Assembly: GCF_001306915.1 (NCBI RefSeq)
Contig: NZ_LJTC01000005.1
Location: 310,001 to 374,000 of the forward strand
Reading direction: 5' to 3'
DNA length: 64,000 nt
Source of the DNA: Pseudoalteromonas lipolytica
Lineage (GTDB): Bacteria; Pseudomonadota; Gammaproteobacteria; Enterobacterales; Alteromonadaceae
A model generated the notes under the pieces. It had not been told where the DNA came from. It was given only the letters and a program-made list of their open reading frames with translations, and made no database searches. Made by a program: the position numbers and the translations under genes. The stretch's first letter is position 1. The number at the start of each line of letters is the position of its first letter. Below, one piece after another: positions 54,757 through 64,000 of the stretch.

Positions 54757-55677
54757 ATGAAAAAAATCCCGTTAATTTTATTTGTTACCTTACTTTTTTT
54801 GTTGAGCCCTTGGTGCAATGCCAAAAAAACAACTACCCAATATCCAGTTGTTTTAGTTCATGGGCTAATGGGATTCGATAACCTGCTCGGAATCGATTAC
54901 TTCTACAATATCGCTACAATTCTGGAAAAAGATGGTACTTTAGTCTTCACACCTGCCGTTTCTGCTATCAATAGTTCAGAAGTCCGAGGCGAGCAATTAC
55001 TCACTCAAATAGAATCAATCTTAGCTCTGACTAGTGCTAAAAAAGTAAACTTGATTGGTCACAGTCAAGGTGCGCAAACTGCACGCTATGTTGCATCTAT
55101 CAGGCCTGATCTAATTGCCTCAGTTACCAGTGTAGGCGGTGCAAATTATGGCAGTGGCATTATTGATCTTATTAATAAGGAGCTAACACCCGGCTCTCAA
55201 GCAGAATATACAACTCGATTAGTATTCGATGCATTCGGTGGTGTTATTTCGTTATTATCAGGCAATAGTCAATTACCGCAAAATACACTCGGTGCAATAA
55301 ATAGTTTAAGCACACAAGGAGCAGCAACATTTAATCAAAAGTACCCCGAAGGCTTGCCCAAAAACGAGTGCGAACAAGGTAATATGCTTGCAAGCAATGG
55401 CGTATACTACTTTTCTTGGAGCGGAACAGAAACACTCACTAATATCTTAGATTTAAGTGACTTATCCATGTTTTTTGGCTCATTATTTATCTTAGGTCAC
55501 AGTGACGGTCTCATTTCACGCTGTAGTAGCCATTTAGGGCATGTGATCAAAGATGATTACAAAATGAATCATCTCGATGAGATTAACCAATTTATTGGTT
55601 TGCATAGTTTTCGTGAAGTTGATCCAGTTGAACTTTACCGTAGCCACGTGACAAGGTTACAGAAACTAGGGTTATAA
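54757..55677 (+). CDS. Secreted triacylglycerol lipase (bacterial lipase family I)
   Basis: A 306-aa alpha/beta hydrolase with signal peptide (to about WCNA). It has the oxyanion motif PVVLVHGLMGFD (about 31-42), nucleophile GHSQG (about 103), and the catalytic Asp/His region HSDGLISRCSSHLGHVIKDDYKMNHLDEI that also carries the calcium-site Asp residues and one of two Cys (the other in ECEQGN) that form the family disulfide. A lipase-specific foldase is not adjacent. It is exported, probably by type II secretion. Confidence 0.92.
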   Translation: MKKIPLILFVTLLFLLSPWCNAKKTTTQYPVVLVHGLMGFDNLLGIDYFYNIATILEKDGTLVFTPAVSAINSSEVRGEQLLTQIESILALTSAKKVNLIGHSQGAQTARYVASIRPDLIASVTSVGGANYGSGIIDLINKELTPGSQAEYTTRLVFDAFGGVISLLSGNSQLPQNTLGAINSLSTQGAATFNQKYPEGLPKNECEQGNMLASNGVYYFSWSGTETLTNILDLSDLSMFFGSLFILGHSDGLISRCSSHLGHVIKDDYKMNHLDEINQFIGLHSFREVDPVELYRSHVTRLQKLGL

Positions 55678-55727
55678 AAGCGGTGTTGTATCGTGAAGCC
55701 TACCAGAGGGAGAGCACAGCTTTATGC

Positions 55728-57491
55728 TTACTGGTGCTCCAAACGCCATTGTTTAAGCCATGACATCATACCAACACTACTCAATGGGTAATTAAAATAA
55801 TAGCCCTGTGCAGCATAGGTTTTAAGCGACTTTACAAACTTAAGTTGCTCTAGAGTTTCAACTCCTTCACAAATCACTTTTGCATTATTTTGATTGTGCA
55901 TATCGACCATGCCCGAAACGAGGCTTCGAATTTGACTTTGATGAGCAAAATCAGCGGTAAGTGAAGCCGCCACTTTAATATACTCAACATTAAGATTCGG
56001 AAGCTTAGCTAGCCAAATAGGTGTGTCACCAAAACCATCTATACATAATTTGATACCAATACTATTGAGCCTTGCAACCATCGCTTTACCTTGGTCATCT
56101 AAACTCATAAATAAATCGAGCGGGCACTCGATAATTAAATCACCCGGCTCTAGTCGATGCTCAGCCATGATACGGTCAACAAACTCAATAAATTCTTCGT
56201 GCAGCATCTCAGGGCCAAACACATTTATACTAAGAGGTAATTCAATACCTTCCATTCGTAGTGCCATAGCAAGTTCTGCTGCACGCTCAATAACAAAAGC
56301 AGCCACAGGATAGCTTAGGCCTGCAACACGTATATCATCTATAAATTTATTCGCAGAAAGAATCCCTTGCTTAGGATGCTGCCAACGTAACAGCAATTCT
56401 AAAAATTCGATTTGCTCATCGCTATTACGAATAACTGGCTGAAAATACAACTCTAGTTCACTTGCAAAATCAAGGTGTGCTAACTCACGTAGTCGTGCTT
56501 GCTGCTCCAATTGCTCAATCATCATTTGCGGATGATAAGGCACAATCGCTTTGTCTGGATTTGAATCAAGCGCTAGATTGGCAAACGAAATGAAGTTTTC
56601 AAAGCTGTATTCAGGCTCATCACAAACTACATAACTAGCACGAACTTTAACTTCAATGGTGCAATTGGCAACATTAAATGGCTTTAAAGTAACATGGCGA
56701 ATTTGACTAATTAGTTGCTCATGAAGGTGCTTTTGTTCCTCTAATGAGCAAATAAACGCAAAGTTCAAGCCCCCTAAATGCGCCAACTTTTCGGCTTTGC
56801 CAGAATTACCCACTATATTAAGAACATTATCAACATTGAGCTGCTGTTTAATTCGGGTTGCTGATTGCGCTAATAACAAATCACCAAAGTCTCGACCTAT
56901 GTGTTGGTTTACATCGTTAAAACCTTCAAGGCGAAGCATCACTAACGCGCAGTTAGCATCATGCTCCTCGGTCCAAGCAATAAAGCTATTTTTTAGGGCG
57001 TTGCGATCGGGTAAGCCTGTAAGAGGTGTCGCATCTAACTCGTCAGTGTGAAGTGGCTCAACGACCACCTGCTCTTCTTCAGGTTCTTCATAGTTAAAAA
57101 AGCCTGATATACACAAAATAACGACAGAAAAAACAAGCCAGTAAAGAGCAGTATGTAACAATAAATGAGCTGAATAAAGTACTGTTAATACAATCGCAGC
57201 AACAACTGAAATAATGATTGCTAGCCAATTAGTTGTGCGAAATGCCTGCCACAAATGAAAACAAACACTTGCACTTAACAATAACACTAACCAAGGCATG
57301 CCAAGACTAAGAATTGCTAATCCAAGCACGCCATTGACGACTAAGCTCAGCCTTAAAATAGAATTTTGAGTAACACATAAGGCACAAATCATTGCCATAA
57401 GAACGCAACCAGCTAAAAACACTGGCACAACATCGCTACTTAAATTTGCAAGGCTCACGCTACTACTTGCTAAGCTGGCAATCAAAGACAT
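55728..57491 (-). CDS. Membrane GGDEF-EAL protein with degenerate active sites
   Basis: A 587-aa protein: about five to seven membrane helices (1-140), a GGDEF-like domain (about 155-300) and an EAL domain (about 330-580). The GGDEF signature is GGLNF, so cyclase activity is unlikely. In the EAL domain the first Glu stays (ELLLRW), Asn and Glu are kept (SINVFG, IIECP, CEGVET), but the DDFG metal motif is DGFG and LKID is IKVA, so phosphodiesterase activity is doubtful. It may be a c-di-GMP receptor or protein partner, perhaps CsrD-like in role. Confidence 0.88.
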   Translation of the reverse strand: MSLIASLASSSVSLANLSSDVVPVFLAGCVLMAMICALCVTQNSILRLSLVVNGVLGLAILSLGMPWLVLLLSASVCFHLWQAFRTTNWLAIIISVVAAIVLTVLYSAHLLLHTALYWLVFSVVILCISGFFNYEEPEEEQVVVEPLHTDELDATPLTGLPDRNALKNSFIAWTEEHDANCALVMLRLEGFNDVNQHIGRDFGDLLLAQSATRIKQQLNVDNVLNIVGNSGKAEKLAHLGGLNFAFICSLEEQKHLHEQLISQIRHVTLKPFNVANCTIEVKVRASYVVCDEPEYSFENFISFANLALDSNPDKAIVPYHPQMMIEQLEQQARLRELAHLDFASELELYFQPVIRNSDEQIEFLELLLRWQHPKQGILSANKFIDDIRVAGLSYPVAAFVIERAAELAMALRMEGIELPLSINVFGPEMLHEEFIEFVDRIMAEHRLEPGDLIIECPLDLFMSLDDQGKAMVARLNSIGIKLCIDGFGDTPIWLAKLPNLNVEYIKVAASLTADFAHQSQIRSLVSGMVDMHNQNNAKVICEGVETLEQLKFVKSLKTYAAQGYYFNYPLSSVGMMSWLKQWRLEHQ

Positions 57492-57519
57492 GTAAAAATA
57501 CTACGTAAAAAAGACTTAT

Positions 57520-58761
57520 CTAATTAAGTCTACCCAAAATCCACAGATTTAACAGTTTATTTACGCCAAATTGGTAACTTAATTGTGCTGGGTGGGTTAT
57601 TTGCCAATGGGCAATATCAGCACGTGCGCCTACCTTTAACACACCACGATCATCAAGTCCTAAAGCACCTGCAGCGTTTCGAGTTACCCCAGCTAATGCT
57701 TGCTCTGGTGTCATCCGAAAAATAGTGCATGCCATGTTCATCATCAAATGCAATGAACATAAAGGCGAAGTACCCGGGTTGAAGTCAGTTGAAATAGCAA
57801 TTGGAACTTGGTACTGCTGCAGTAGTTCAATTGGCGGATACTTTGTTTCACGTAAGAAGTAAAATGCACCTGGTAATAAAACTGCTGCAGTACCCGCTTT
57901 GGCCATTGCCTGAATACCAGCTTCATCTAAGTGTTCAATATGATCCGCAGATAAGCCATTAAATTCAGCAACAAGCTCTGCACCATGTTGATTAGATAAC
58001 TGCTCAGCGTGCAACTTAACCGGTAAGTTATGCTTTTTAGCCGCTTCAAACACACGGCGTGTTTGCTCGTTGCTAAAGCCTACGTTTTCACAAAAAGCAT
58101 CAACGGCATCAGCTAAATCAGCTTCAACAACACGGTCAAGCATTTCACCGCAAACCAGATCAATGTACTCATCGCTACGGCCTTTATATTCAGGCGGTAA
58201 TGCATGCGCACCTAAAAACGTGGTTTTAACATCAACTGGGTGATTTTCACCGAGTAAACGCGCCACTTCGAGAAGTTTAATTTCGTTTTCACAATCAAGA
58301 CCGTAGCCAGATTTAATCTCTACCGTCGTCACACCTTCTGCATATAATGCATTTAAGCGCTCTTTTGCACTGACAAATAAAGCTTCGTGATCGGCTTCTC
58401 GCGTTGCACGTACGGTACTTGCAATACCGCCACCGTTTGCAGCTATTTGCTCATAGCTTACACCTTGTAAACGCTGTTCAAATTCTTCTGCACGGCTACC
58501 AGCGAACACTAAGTGAGTGTGGCAATCAATTAACCCGGGAGTTAACCATTGCCCTTTTGCTGACAATGTTGGCGTAGCTAGCGCATCAAACTCTGGTAAA
58601 TCGGCTTGCTCACCTAACCAAGCAATTTTGCCATCTTTAACAGCAATAGCTGCATTTTCAATAGCACCATAAGGTGCTTCGATGGCTGGGTCCATTGTGG
58701 CGATGTTGGCATCTGTGATCACTAAATCCCAGAAAGCTTGATCATTATTGGTTGTGTGCAT
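57520..58761 (-). CDS. hutI: Imidazolonepropionase
   Basis: An amidohydrolase for step three of histidine degradation (imidazolone propionate to N-formiminoglutamate). Metal-binding [11 protein letters not shown] (about 78-88), [25 protein letters not shown] and [10 protein letters not shown] are conserved. At 413 aa it has normal length. It is divergent from hutC across a region with the hut operator. hutH and hutU are not in the window. Confidence 0.96.
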   Translation of the reverse strand: MHTTNNDQAFWDLVITDANIATMDPAIEAPYGAIENAAIAVKDGKIAWLGEQADLPEFDALATPTLSAKGQWLTPGLIDCHTHLVFAGSRAEEFEQRLQGVSYEQIAANGGGIASTVRATREADHEALFVSAKERLNALYAEGVTTVEIKSGYGLDCENEIKLLEVARLLGENHPVDVKTTFLGAHALPPEYKGRSDEYIDLVCGEMLDRVVEADLADAVDAFCENVGFSNEQTRRVFEAAKKHNLPVKLHAEQLSNQHGAELVAEFNGLSADHIEHLDEAGIQAMAKAGTAAVLLPGAFYFLRETKYPPIELLQQYQVPIAISTDFNPGTSPLCSLHLMMNMACTIFRMTPEQALAGVTRNAAGALGLDDRGVLKVGARADIAHWQITHPAQLSYQFGVNKLLNLWILGRLN

Positions 58762-58837
58762 TTTTCACCTACATTGATACTTGCGATAGGCCCATTACGA
58801 GACTAAGTTTAAATTTGCTTAAAGTTTATCAACTCAC

Positions 58838-58851
58838 CTTGTATATACAAG
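58838..58851. promoter_or_regulatory. HutC operator
   Basis: CTTGTATATACAAG is a perfect 14-bp palindrome 76 bp before hutI and 52 bp before hutC. It closely resembles the HutC sites I recall from Pseudomonas (TGTATA core). A second, weaker ATATACAC-containing stretch lies near 58889. HutC bound here would repress both directions until urocanate is present. Confidence 0.8.
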
Positions 58852-58903
58852 ATAATTATGTCACCTTCAAACATACTGTTTACTCACCACATATACACGC
58901 ATA

Positions 58904-59611
58904 ATGAGTGTTCCTAAATTTGCGCAAATAAAAGAGTTCATTCTGGAAAATATTCGTTCTGGAGCTTGGCAAGAAAATCACCGAGTGCCCTCTGAAAATG
59001 AGCTTAGCAACCAGTTTAAAGTTAGTCGTATGACTGCAAGACGAGCACTCAGTGAATTAACCGATGCAGGTATATTAACCCGTAGCCAAGGCCTAGGTAC
59101 TTTTGTGGCTAGCTTTAAGTCACAATCATCTTTATTAGAAATTAAAAATATTGCCGATGAGGTAAAAGCGCGAAGTAACCACTATAGTTGTACCATTTTA
59201 GTAATGGAGTCTATAAGCGCTATAGCACCAATTGCGATTGCTTTGGGTGTCGAGGTCGACAGCCATGTTTACAGAAGTGTGATTGTACACAATGAAAACG
59301 AGCAACCTCTGCAAGTTGAAGAACGCTTTGTGAACCCCGCTCTTGCTAAAGATTACTTACAGCAGGATTTCCATAGCCTAACGCCTCATGAATACTTATC
59401 GCAAAACGCCCCGCTCACAGAGGCACGCCATACAGTCGAAGCGATTATGCCCAACCAAGAAATGTGCGAATGGCTGAACCTTTATAACGAAGAGCCATGC
59501 TTACAAGTGATCCGCCGAACTTGGTCATCACAAGGTATTGTGAGCTTTGCCCGTTTAGTATCACCAGGCAGTAAATACCGATTAGGCGGCCACCTTACTT
59601 TTAAAAAATAA
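58904..59611 (+). CDS. hutC: Histidine utilisation repressor HutC (GntR family)
   Basis: A 235-aa HutC/FadR-type regulator: GntR winged helix (FAQIKEFILENIRSGAWQENHRVPSENELSNQFKVSRMTARRALSELTDAGILTRSQGLGTFVA, residues 5-68) and a UTRA ligand-binding domain that senses urocanate. It is divergent from hutI. It abuts the convergent SDR gene with no spacer. Confidence 0.94.
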   Translation: MSVPKFAQIKEFILENIRSGAWQENHRVPSENELSNQFKVSRMTARRALSELTDAGILTRSQGLGTFVASFKSQSSLLEIKNIADEVKARSNHYSCTILVMESISAIAPIAIALGVEVDSHVYRSVIVHNENEQPLQVEERFVNPALAKDYLQQDFHSLTPHEYLSQNAPLTEARHTVEAIMPNQEMCEWLNLYNEEPCLQVIRRTWSSQGIVSFARLVSPGSKYRLGGHLTFKK

Positions 59612-60382
59612 CTAAATGGACATTTGATAACGAAAATTCAGTGACTCAATCGCTGAGCCATCAATAAGGCGCTCGCCTTTATCATGACTAGTAAAAGTCG
59701 GTGGCTGGTTGCCCTGCTCAGCACATTTTTGTTGGTAGTAATCTGCTTTTGTAGGATGTGCCGGATTAACCACATTATAAATACTGCTCGCGTTTGACCA
59801 ATTTTCAAGTACTGAAAAAATCGCCGCTATCACATCTTGCTGCTGAACCATGTTTACCACTTGCTGACTTGAGCTAGTCAGTTCTTTACCGGCAACAAAC
59901 CTACCCGGATCGCGCCCAGGCCCTACAAGACCAGCCAAGCGCAATACTTTACCACCAGCATTTAGCACTAACTGTTCAGCATCATATAGCTGCTGTTGAC
60001 GTGCTGATTGGCAAATAATTTCTGTAGTTTCGTCATATTGACCATTGTTAGATGGATAAACTCCTGTCGAAGAACATAAAATAAAGCCTTTACAATTTAG
60101 TTGCTTAGCAAGTTCAAGCCCTGCTTGCAAAGTCGCTAAATAGTTACTTTCTGAGCTACGACTACGCGGTGGAATAGCGCAGACCCACCAAGCATTTTCA
60201 AGCGACAGCTCATGCTTGAGCACATCACCTTCAAGTATAAACTGGCGCTGAAAGTCATATTCGTGCTCGCCACCGCGATGTGTTCCCTGTACTTGCCATG
60301 CTAATTTATTTGCCTCAACGCAAAGTGCATTTCCAAGCCAGCCGGCACCTAAAACAACCAGTTTATTATTTTCAGTACTCAT
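59612..60382 (-). CDS. NAD(P)-binding SDR-like protein (YeeZ type)
   Basis: A 256-aa extended-type Rossmann protein with VVLGAGWLGNAL (about 9-20) as dinucleotide-binding loop. The central sequence GFILCSSTGVYPSNNGQYDETTE resembles epimerase strands; the catalytic YxxxK pattern is not clear (QLYDAEQLV). It is similar in plan to E. coli YeeZ, an uncharacterised epimerase relative. Stop codons of this gene and hutC are back to back. Confidence 0.78.
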   Translation of the reverse strand: MSTENNKLVVLGAGWLGNALCVEANKLAWQVQGTHRGGEHEYDFQRQFILEGDVLKHELSLENAWWVCAIPPRSRSSESNYLATLQAGLELAKQLNCKGFILCSSTGVYPSNNGQYDETTEIICQSARQQQLYDAEQLVLNAGGKVLRLAGLVGPGRDPGRFVAGKELTSSSQQVVNMVQQQDVIAAIFSVLENWSNASSIYNVVNPAHPTKADYYQQKCAEQGNQPPTFTSHDKGERLIDGSAIESLNFRYQMSI

Positions 60383-60494
60383 TTACTCAACTGCCCCTTA
60401 GTATTTATTATTAACCTTCGCTTAACAGTGTAGCGATTTAGGTGCAAATATGATTAGATAGATAACTCTAACCTATAATAAAAACGCGTGCACT

Positions 60495-62519
60495 ATGTTA
60501 AACAACCTCTCTTTACGTAAAAAAATACTTCTGCTCATTGGCGGGACGATAAGTGTGCTACTAATCATCGCGTCTAGCTTTTTTGTAAACCATATTGCTG
60601 ATCTTTCACGTCATGCAATTCAACGCGAAGCCGACAGCTATTTGCAAAGTGAGCGACTGTCAATGCAGGCCTATTTTGCCAAATACGGCAAAGTTGTCGA
60701 AACCTTTGTAACAAACCCGCATTTAGTTAACTGGTTCGATAACTGGACTCAGCGCGATCAAAGCTTAGATAGTCAGCCTGGTTACAGCAGCGTTAATCAA
60801 GATTTTGTTCGTATTAGTGGTAACGATGATAACATTTTATCAGCCTTCTTTGCTTCTGCGACCACAGGTGAGTACTTCAAAGAAAACGAGCGTACCGCCA
60901 CTTATAATGGCCAACCATATTACGCTTACAAACGTGGTTGGTGGCAAGATGCATTAAAAATTAATAAGTTGTATGTTGGCCCTATTTCTGTTGATTTAAC
61001 CACAGGTATCGCCTCTGCAGTTGTACAACAGCCTGTTTATAAACAAAACAAGCTTATTGGTTTTGGTGGTGTTGATTTACAGCTTAATAATATCAACGAC
61101 ATGGTTGAAGCTATTCGATTTGATGGCCAAGGCTTTGGCTTTTTACTCGACAGTAACCAGAAAGTAGTGCACTTTTCAAAACGAACTGGACATAAACTAT
61201 CTATCACAGACGAAGGCCCTAATGGCAAAGAAGGCTTAAATGCCCTCGAAAAGCAATTTAACGACACCTCGGGCTTTAGCGAATTAAACCGCGCGATGAA
61301 AAGCCAAAAAGAGGGTAGCAGCTTTGTCACATTCAAAGGCGAGCAATATTACGTTGTATACAATCGCCTTGAATTAGAAAGCCCTTACCTTGATTGGTAT
61401 GTGGGTATTTTAATTCCGACCAGTATGATTGATGAGCCAGTAAATGATGCGGTGATGACAACCACAACATCCGTGATCATCATTCTTGCGATTATTATTG
61501 CGATGATCTTCTGGGCCACGCAAATGATCACCAAGCCGCTGACTAAACTCACTTACATCATGCGTGATATCGCATCAGGTGATGGCGATCTAACACAAAA
61601 AATCGAGATAAAAAGTCAGGATGAAGTAGGACAGCTTGCTCATCACATGAATACTTTCATCGATAAATTACGTGCAATGATGCTGAATACTGCAGCTCAA
61701 GCTGAGCAATTAAGCCAAGCCGCAGCCCAATTGAAAACCGTATCGCAAAAAACCAATGATGAAATTCAGCAAGAAAAGCAACAAGTTGATAGCGTAAGTG
61801 CGGCAGTAACCGAAATGGCCTCAACTGTTCTCGAAATTTCACGTAACGCGCAACATACCAATAATGCCGCTGAAGAAGTGCAAACCATTACCGCAGATGG
61901 CACTAAGCGCTCAACTCAAGCTCAGTCAGTCATGACCGCTCTTGCAAGTCACATTGGTGAAGCGTCTAAAGTCGTTGCGGGTCTTGAACAAGAAAGTGGC
62001 AATATCGGCGCGGTGGTTGATGTTATCAACTCAATCGCTGAGCAAACTAACTTACTGGCACTTAACGCAGCGATAGAAGCAGCCCGTGCAGGTGAGCAAG
62101 GCCGAGGTTTCGCAGTTGTTGCTGATGAGGTTCGTTCACTAGCAAGCAGAACGCAAGAGTCAACAGATGATATTCGCAATATGATCAGCCGTTTACAGCA
62201 AATTGCCCAACAAGCATCAACAATGATGCAGCAAGGTCAAGAGCGTGCTGAAGGCTCAGTTGAGCAAACACAAATTGTATTGCAAGCATTGCAAGATATC
62301 GCGCAATCTGTGACAAATGTACAAGATCAAAGTCATCAAATTGCGACTTCGACAGAGCAGCAAACTGTGGTTGCAGAAGATATTAACAATAGCTTGGCAG
62401 CGATTAATCACTTAGTGAATAGCACTGCAGATCATGCCCATGAATTGGCGGATGAAGCACGTGATTTGAATGAGTTAGCAGAGTCTCTAAATAAGACAGT
62501 AAATCAATTTAAGTTATAA
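60495..62519 (+). CDS. Methyl-accepting chemotaxis protein with dCache-like sensor
   Basis: A 674-aa chemoreceptor. TM1 is about 9-31; the periplasmic part of about 250 residues has PAS/Cache features ([72 protein letters not shown]) fitting a double Cache domain that binds amino acids or similar ligands; TM2 is about 320-340, HAMP follows, then the tip [35 protein letters not shown]. There is no CheR tether. The ligand is unknown. Confidence 0.92.
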   Translation: MLNNLSLRKKILLLIGGTISVLLIIASSFFVNHIADLSRHAIQREADSYLQSERLSMQAYFAKYGKVVETFVTNPHLVNWFDNWTQRDQSLDSQPGYSSVNQDFVRISGNDDNILSAFFASATTGEYFKENERTATYNGQPYYAYKRGWWQDALKINKLYVGPISVDLTTGIASAVVQQPVYKQNKLIGFGGVDLQLNNINDMVEAIRFDGQGFGFLLDSNQKVVHFSKRTGHKLSITDEGPNGKEGLNALEKQFNDTSGFSELNRAMKSQKEGSSFVTFKGEQYYVVYNRLELESPYLDWYVGILIPTSMIDEPVNDAVMTTTTSVIIILAIIIAMIFWATQMITKPLTKLTYIMRDIASGDGDLTQKIEIKSQDEVGQLAHHMNTFIDKLRAMMLNTAAQAEQLSQAAAQLKTVSQKTNDEIQQEKQQVDSVSAAVTEMASTVLEISRNAQHTNNAAEEVQTITADGTKRSTQAQSVMTALASHIGEASKVVAGLEQESGNIGAVVDVINSIAEQTNLLALNAAIEAARAGEQGRGFAVVADEVRSLASRTQESTDDIRNMISRLQQIAQQASTMMQQGQERAEGSVEQTQIVLQALQDIAQSVTNVQDQSHQIATSTEQQTVVAEDINNSLAAINHLVNSTADHAHELADEARDLNELAESLNKTVNQFKL

Positions 62520-62713
62520 AGATAAATTGCTGAAGTAGTTAAAAACCCGATGTCACCTGAAGATGACATCGGGTTTTTATCGTCAGCCTTCCCTGTTAAT
62601 CGTGGCGCAACCGCTTTCGCGTGTTCCATAAATTCGTGCCACTGTTGCTTGTTCCATAAAGCAACTCCATTATTGGTCAATCCTTGTTTTGATTGCGTTT
62701 GTACTTGTTCCAT
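62504..62713 (-). CDS. Mini-protein A (ALW..QW..FM family), frame runs through its terminator
   Basis: A 69-aa frame. The first ~45 residues ([20 protein letters not shown], then [11 protein letters not shown]) match the neighbour at 62764-62877 in the pattern M(D/E)xV...KxxQGxxN..ALWxxxQWxxFM(D/E). Unlike the paralogue, which stops soon after this motif, this frame continues through the terminator hairpin at 62540-62579 and 15 nt into the 3' end of the chemoreceptor gene. Either the stop was lost or the mRNA is non-stop. GGAG lies before the ATG. Function unknown. Confidence 0.6.
   Translation of the reverse strand: MEQVQTQSKQGLTNNGVALWNKQQWHEFMEHAKAVAPRLTGKADDKNPMSSSGDIGFLTTSAIYLYNLN
62540..62579. 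terminator. Bidirectional terminator (chemoreceptor / mini-protein A)
   Basis: AAAAACCCGATGTCA / TGACATCGGGTTTTT perfect stem with an 8-nt loop, T-run on both strands. It lies after the chemoreceptor stop but inside the minus-strand mini-protein frame. Confidence 0.93.
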
Positions 62714-62763
62714 ATAGTCTCCTCCTTACGCTAGCTTCATCCGTTTGGGCTCCAAGCCTAAGC

Positions 62764-62877
62764 TTAATCCTTGCTGTCATCTCCATTCACCTTATCCATA
62801 AAGCGTTGCCATTGTGCGCTACTCCATAACGCTTTGTTACTTCCTTGTTGTCCTTTGTGCTTAGTTACATTATCCAT
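62764..62877 (-). CDS. Mini-protein B (ALW..QW..FM family)
   Basis: A 37-aa peptide (MDNVTKHKGQQGSNKALWSS, then AQWQRFMDKVNGDDSKD) from the ATG at 62877, with AAGGAG upstream. A longer frame opens at 62946 but its extra residues show no similarity to mini-protein A. It is paralogous to mini-protein A. Two Trp in an amphipathic pattern suggest an interaction peptide. Function unknown; clustered with stress-type genes. Confidence 0.6.
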   Translation of the reverse strand: MDNVTKHKGQQGSNKALWSSAQWQRFMDKVNGDDSKD

Positions 62878-62967
62878 ACTGTAAACTCCTTGCGGTTTAT
62901 CGTCCGTTACTCCTACAGCCCTTCCTTGCTGTGCTCCATTACCCATCCTTGTAGATTAATGCGGTGA

Positions 62968-63126
62968 TTATCGCTTAGCGATGATATACACAGCATGAAT
63001 CAAACCTGGAATATACCCTAATAGAGTTAAAAGAATATTAATCCAGAACTGCGCACCTAAACCTACCTGTAAAAATACGCCGAGAGGTGGAATTAAAACC
63101 GATAAAATAATACGTATTAAATCCAT
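62968..63126 (-). CDS. YqaE/Pmp3-family membrane peptide
   Basis: A 52-aa proteolipid that starts MDLIRIILSVLIPPLGVFLQ and continues to a second helix (INILLTLLGYIPGLIHAVYI). Two membrane helices with the family signature PPLGVFLQVG and LGYIPGLIHA. Pmp3/YqaE peptides are induced by salt, cold or membrane stress. The ATG at 63126 has AAGGAG 7 nt upstream. It lies 58 nt downstream of the BON-domain gene, separated by a hairpin. Confidence 0.9.
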   Translation of the reverse strand: MDLIRIILSVLIPPLGVFLQVGLGAQFWINILLTLLGYIPGLIHAVYIIAKR

Positions 63127-63148
63127 GACTCACTCCTTGAAAAAGATA

Positions 63149-63169
63149 AGCCCAGCCAAAGCTGGGCTA
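63149..63169 (-). terminator. Hairpin between BON-domain gene and YqaE gene
   Basis: AGCCCAGC / GCTGGGCT stem with CAAA loop. On the minus strand the following sequence is TATCTTTTT, so it may be an attenuating terminator that lets some transcription reach the yqaE-like gene. Confidence 0.55.
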
Positions 63170-63183
63170 TATAGGGCTTGCTA

Positions 63184-63750
63184 TTATTCAGCAACAATCG
63201 TTAATTCATCGATTACTTTGCGAACATCTTCAGCGTTTTCAGCAATGCTTACCGCTAATTGCTTTTCTGCATCAGACTCAACAGTACCTTTTAGTGTTAC
63301 TACACCGTTGTCGGTATCAACATCGATATCTGTACCACCTACTTCTGAGTTAAATAAATAACGTGTGGTGATTACAGTACTGATTTTTGCATCGGTTAAG
63401 TCGCTTTCTGCAGAATCAGCTTTGTCTGATTTCATGTGCTTAGCTTTCATGTTTTTAACAACCGTTAGTTTGTTATCAACAGAGCTAACACCGTCTAGGC
63501 TAAGAACTAACTCTTCAGCAAGCTCTTTATCTAATTCGCTATCAACTTTACCTGTTAGTACAACTTTGCCATTCGTTACATCAGTGTTGATATCAAAGTT
63601 GTTAAGGTTTGTGTTCATAAGAAGCACAGTTTCTGCCTTACCATCAATCCAAGCATCTTTACTTTCATTTTCCCAGCTGCTTGCCTGAGCTGACATGCTA
63701 GTTGCACCAATTACTAAAGCCGCAATCATAGATTTGTTAAAAGTGTTCAT
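63184..63750 (-). CDS. Periplasmic BON-domain protein (OsmY-like)
   Basis: A 188-aa protein with a signal peptide (to about AQA-SSWENES) and two BON domains, each with the pattern D-V-x-N-G-x-V-x-L-x-G-x-V (INTDVTNGKVVLTGKVDSELDKELAEEL, about 53-80; IDVDTDNGVVTLKGTVESDAEKQLA, about 140-165). This is the OsmY plan; such proteins respond to osmotic and envelope stress and may bind membranes. RBS AAGGAGAAAG precedes the ATG. Cluster with the YqaE peptide suggests a stress regulon. Confidence 0.92.
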   Translation of the reverse strand: MNTFNKSMIAALVIGATSMSAQASSWENESKDAWIDGKAETVLLMNTNLNNFDINTDVTNGKVVLTGKVDSELDKELAEELVLSLDGVSSVDNKLTVVKNMKAKHMKSDKADSAESDLTDAKISTVITTRYLFNSEVGGTDIDVDTDNGVVTLKGTVESDAEKQLAVSIAENAEDVRKVIDELTIVAE

Positions 63751-64000
63751 AATCTTTCTCCTTTTGATTAAAGACAGTTTAAGTAATGCGACTATGATGC
63801 CAACTATTTACCCCTTAAATTTCAGCAAGTTAAATACCTATTCAGCGGTGATTTATATTCATTTCGGTAAAGATTTACAAGCTGCTCGGTAAGATGTTCA
63901 CAATGTTGCAAAAATAACCATTTAGTTGCTGATTTTATTAATCTGTGGTTAATTTAACGAAATTGCTTATTCGTCTAAAAAGACAACCTCATGATTTATA
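63751..64000. other. Upstream region of the BON-domain gene to window end
   Basis: About 250 bases holding the BON gene promoter region. No credible ORF, RNA or operator seen. Confidence 0.4.

Noticed and set aside
1..64000. CRISPR array, insertion sequence or rRNA operon
   Set aside because: No regularly spaced repeats, DDE transposase or rRNA sequence was seen in any part of the window.

Overview
The window reads as chromosomal DNA of a marine gammaproteobacterium of the Alteromonadales, most likely Pseudoalteromonas. This is inferred from moderate-to-low GC, the gene neighbourhoods (pilMNOPQ beside mrcA, metJ/metBL, priA-ftsN-hslVU, engB/yihI/hemN, hutIC) and protein resemblance. It is not proven by any marker gene.

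Layout. 1-3.7 kb: type IV pilus assembly operon pilMNOPQ (minus, pilQ cut by the window edge), divergent from the PBP1a gene mrcA. 6.4-10.6 kb: methionine regulon, metBL facing metJ across an intergenic region with a perfect met box. 10.7-18.2 kb: malic enzyme, a 164-bp MITE-like repeat, rpmE, priA, a SPOR-domain protein, and hslVU behind a heat-shock-type promoter and a strong leader stem-loop. 18.3-30.0 kb: a chemoreceptor, lipid/sugar enzymes, rraA plus a ureohydrolase, galE, an MDR oxidoreductase with a LysR regulator, and an ECF sigma factor with a membrane partner.

30.3-48.05 kb is a genomic island of about 17.75 kb. It is inserted exactly in the anticodon loop of a tRNA-CAU gene (Ile2-like). 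The 3' half of the tRNA lies at the left end and the 5' half at the right end, with an 8-bp shared core. The target tRNA is not rebuilt; a separate intact tRNA-CAU lies just inside the right end. The island carries a ParDE-type module, an AEP-primase/SF2 helicase, an HNH nuclease with a fused double adenine methyltransferase, two tandem tyrosine recombinases in its middle, a prim-pol plus SF3-helicase replication module headed by an operon of unrecognised proteins (two are clear paralogues), and a RadC/JAB protein. No capsid, conjugation or mobilisation genes were seen, so it looks like an integrative element or satellite with defence cargo.

48.1-64 kb returns to chromosomal genes: hemN with an FNR-like site, DUF2489, yihI, a probable CsrB/CsrC-family sRNA (between yihI and engB, where E. 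coli keeps csrC), cytochrome c4, engB, yceI, a possible second sRNA, a secreted lipase, a degenerate GGDEF-EAL protein, hutI/hutC with a 14-bp operator palindrome, a second chemoreceptor, and a stress-like cluster of small proteins (two paralogous mini-proteins, a Pmp3/YqaE peptide and a BON-domain protein). One mini-protein reading frame runs through its own terminator hairpin.
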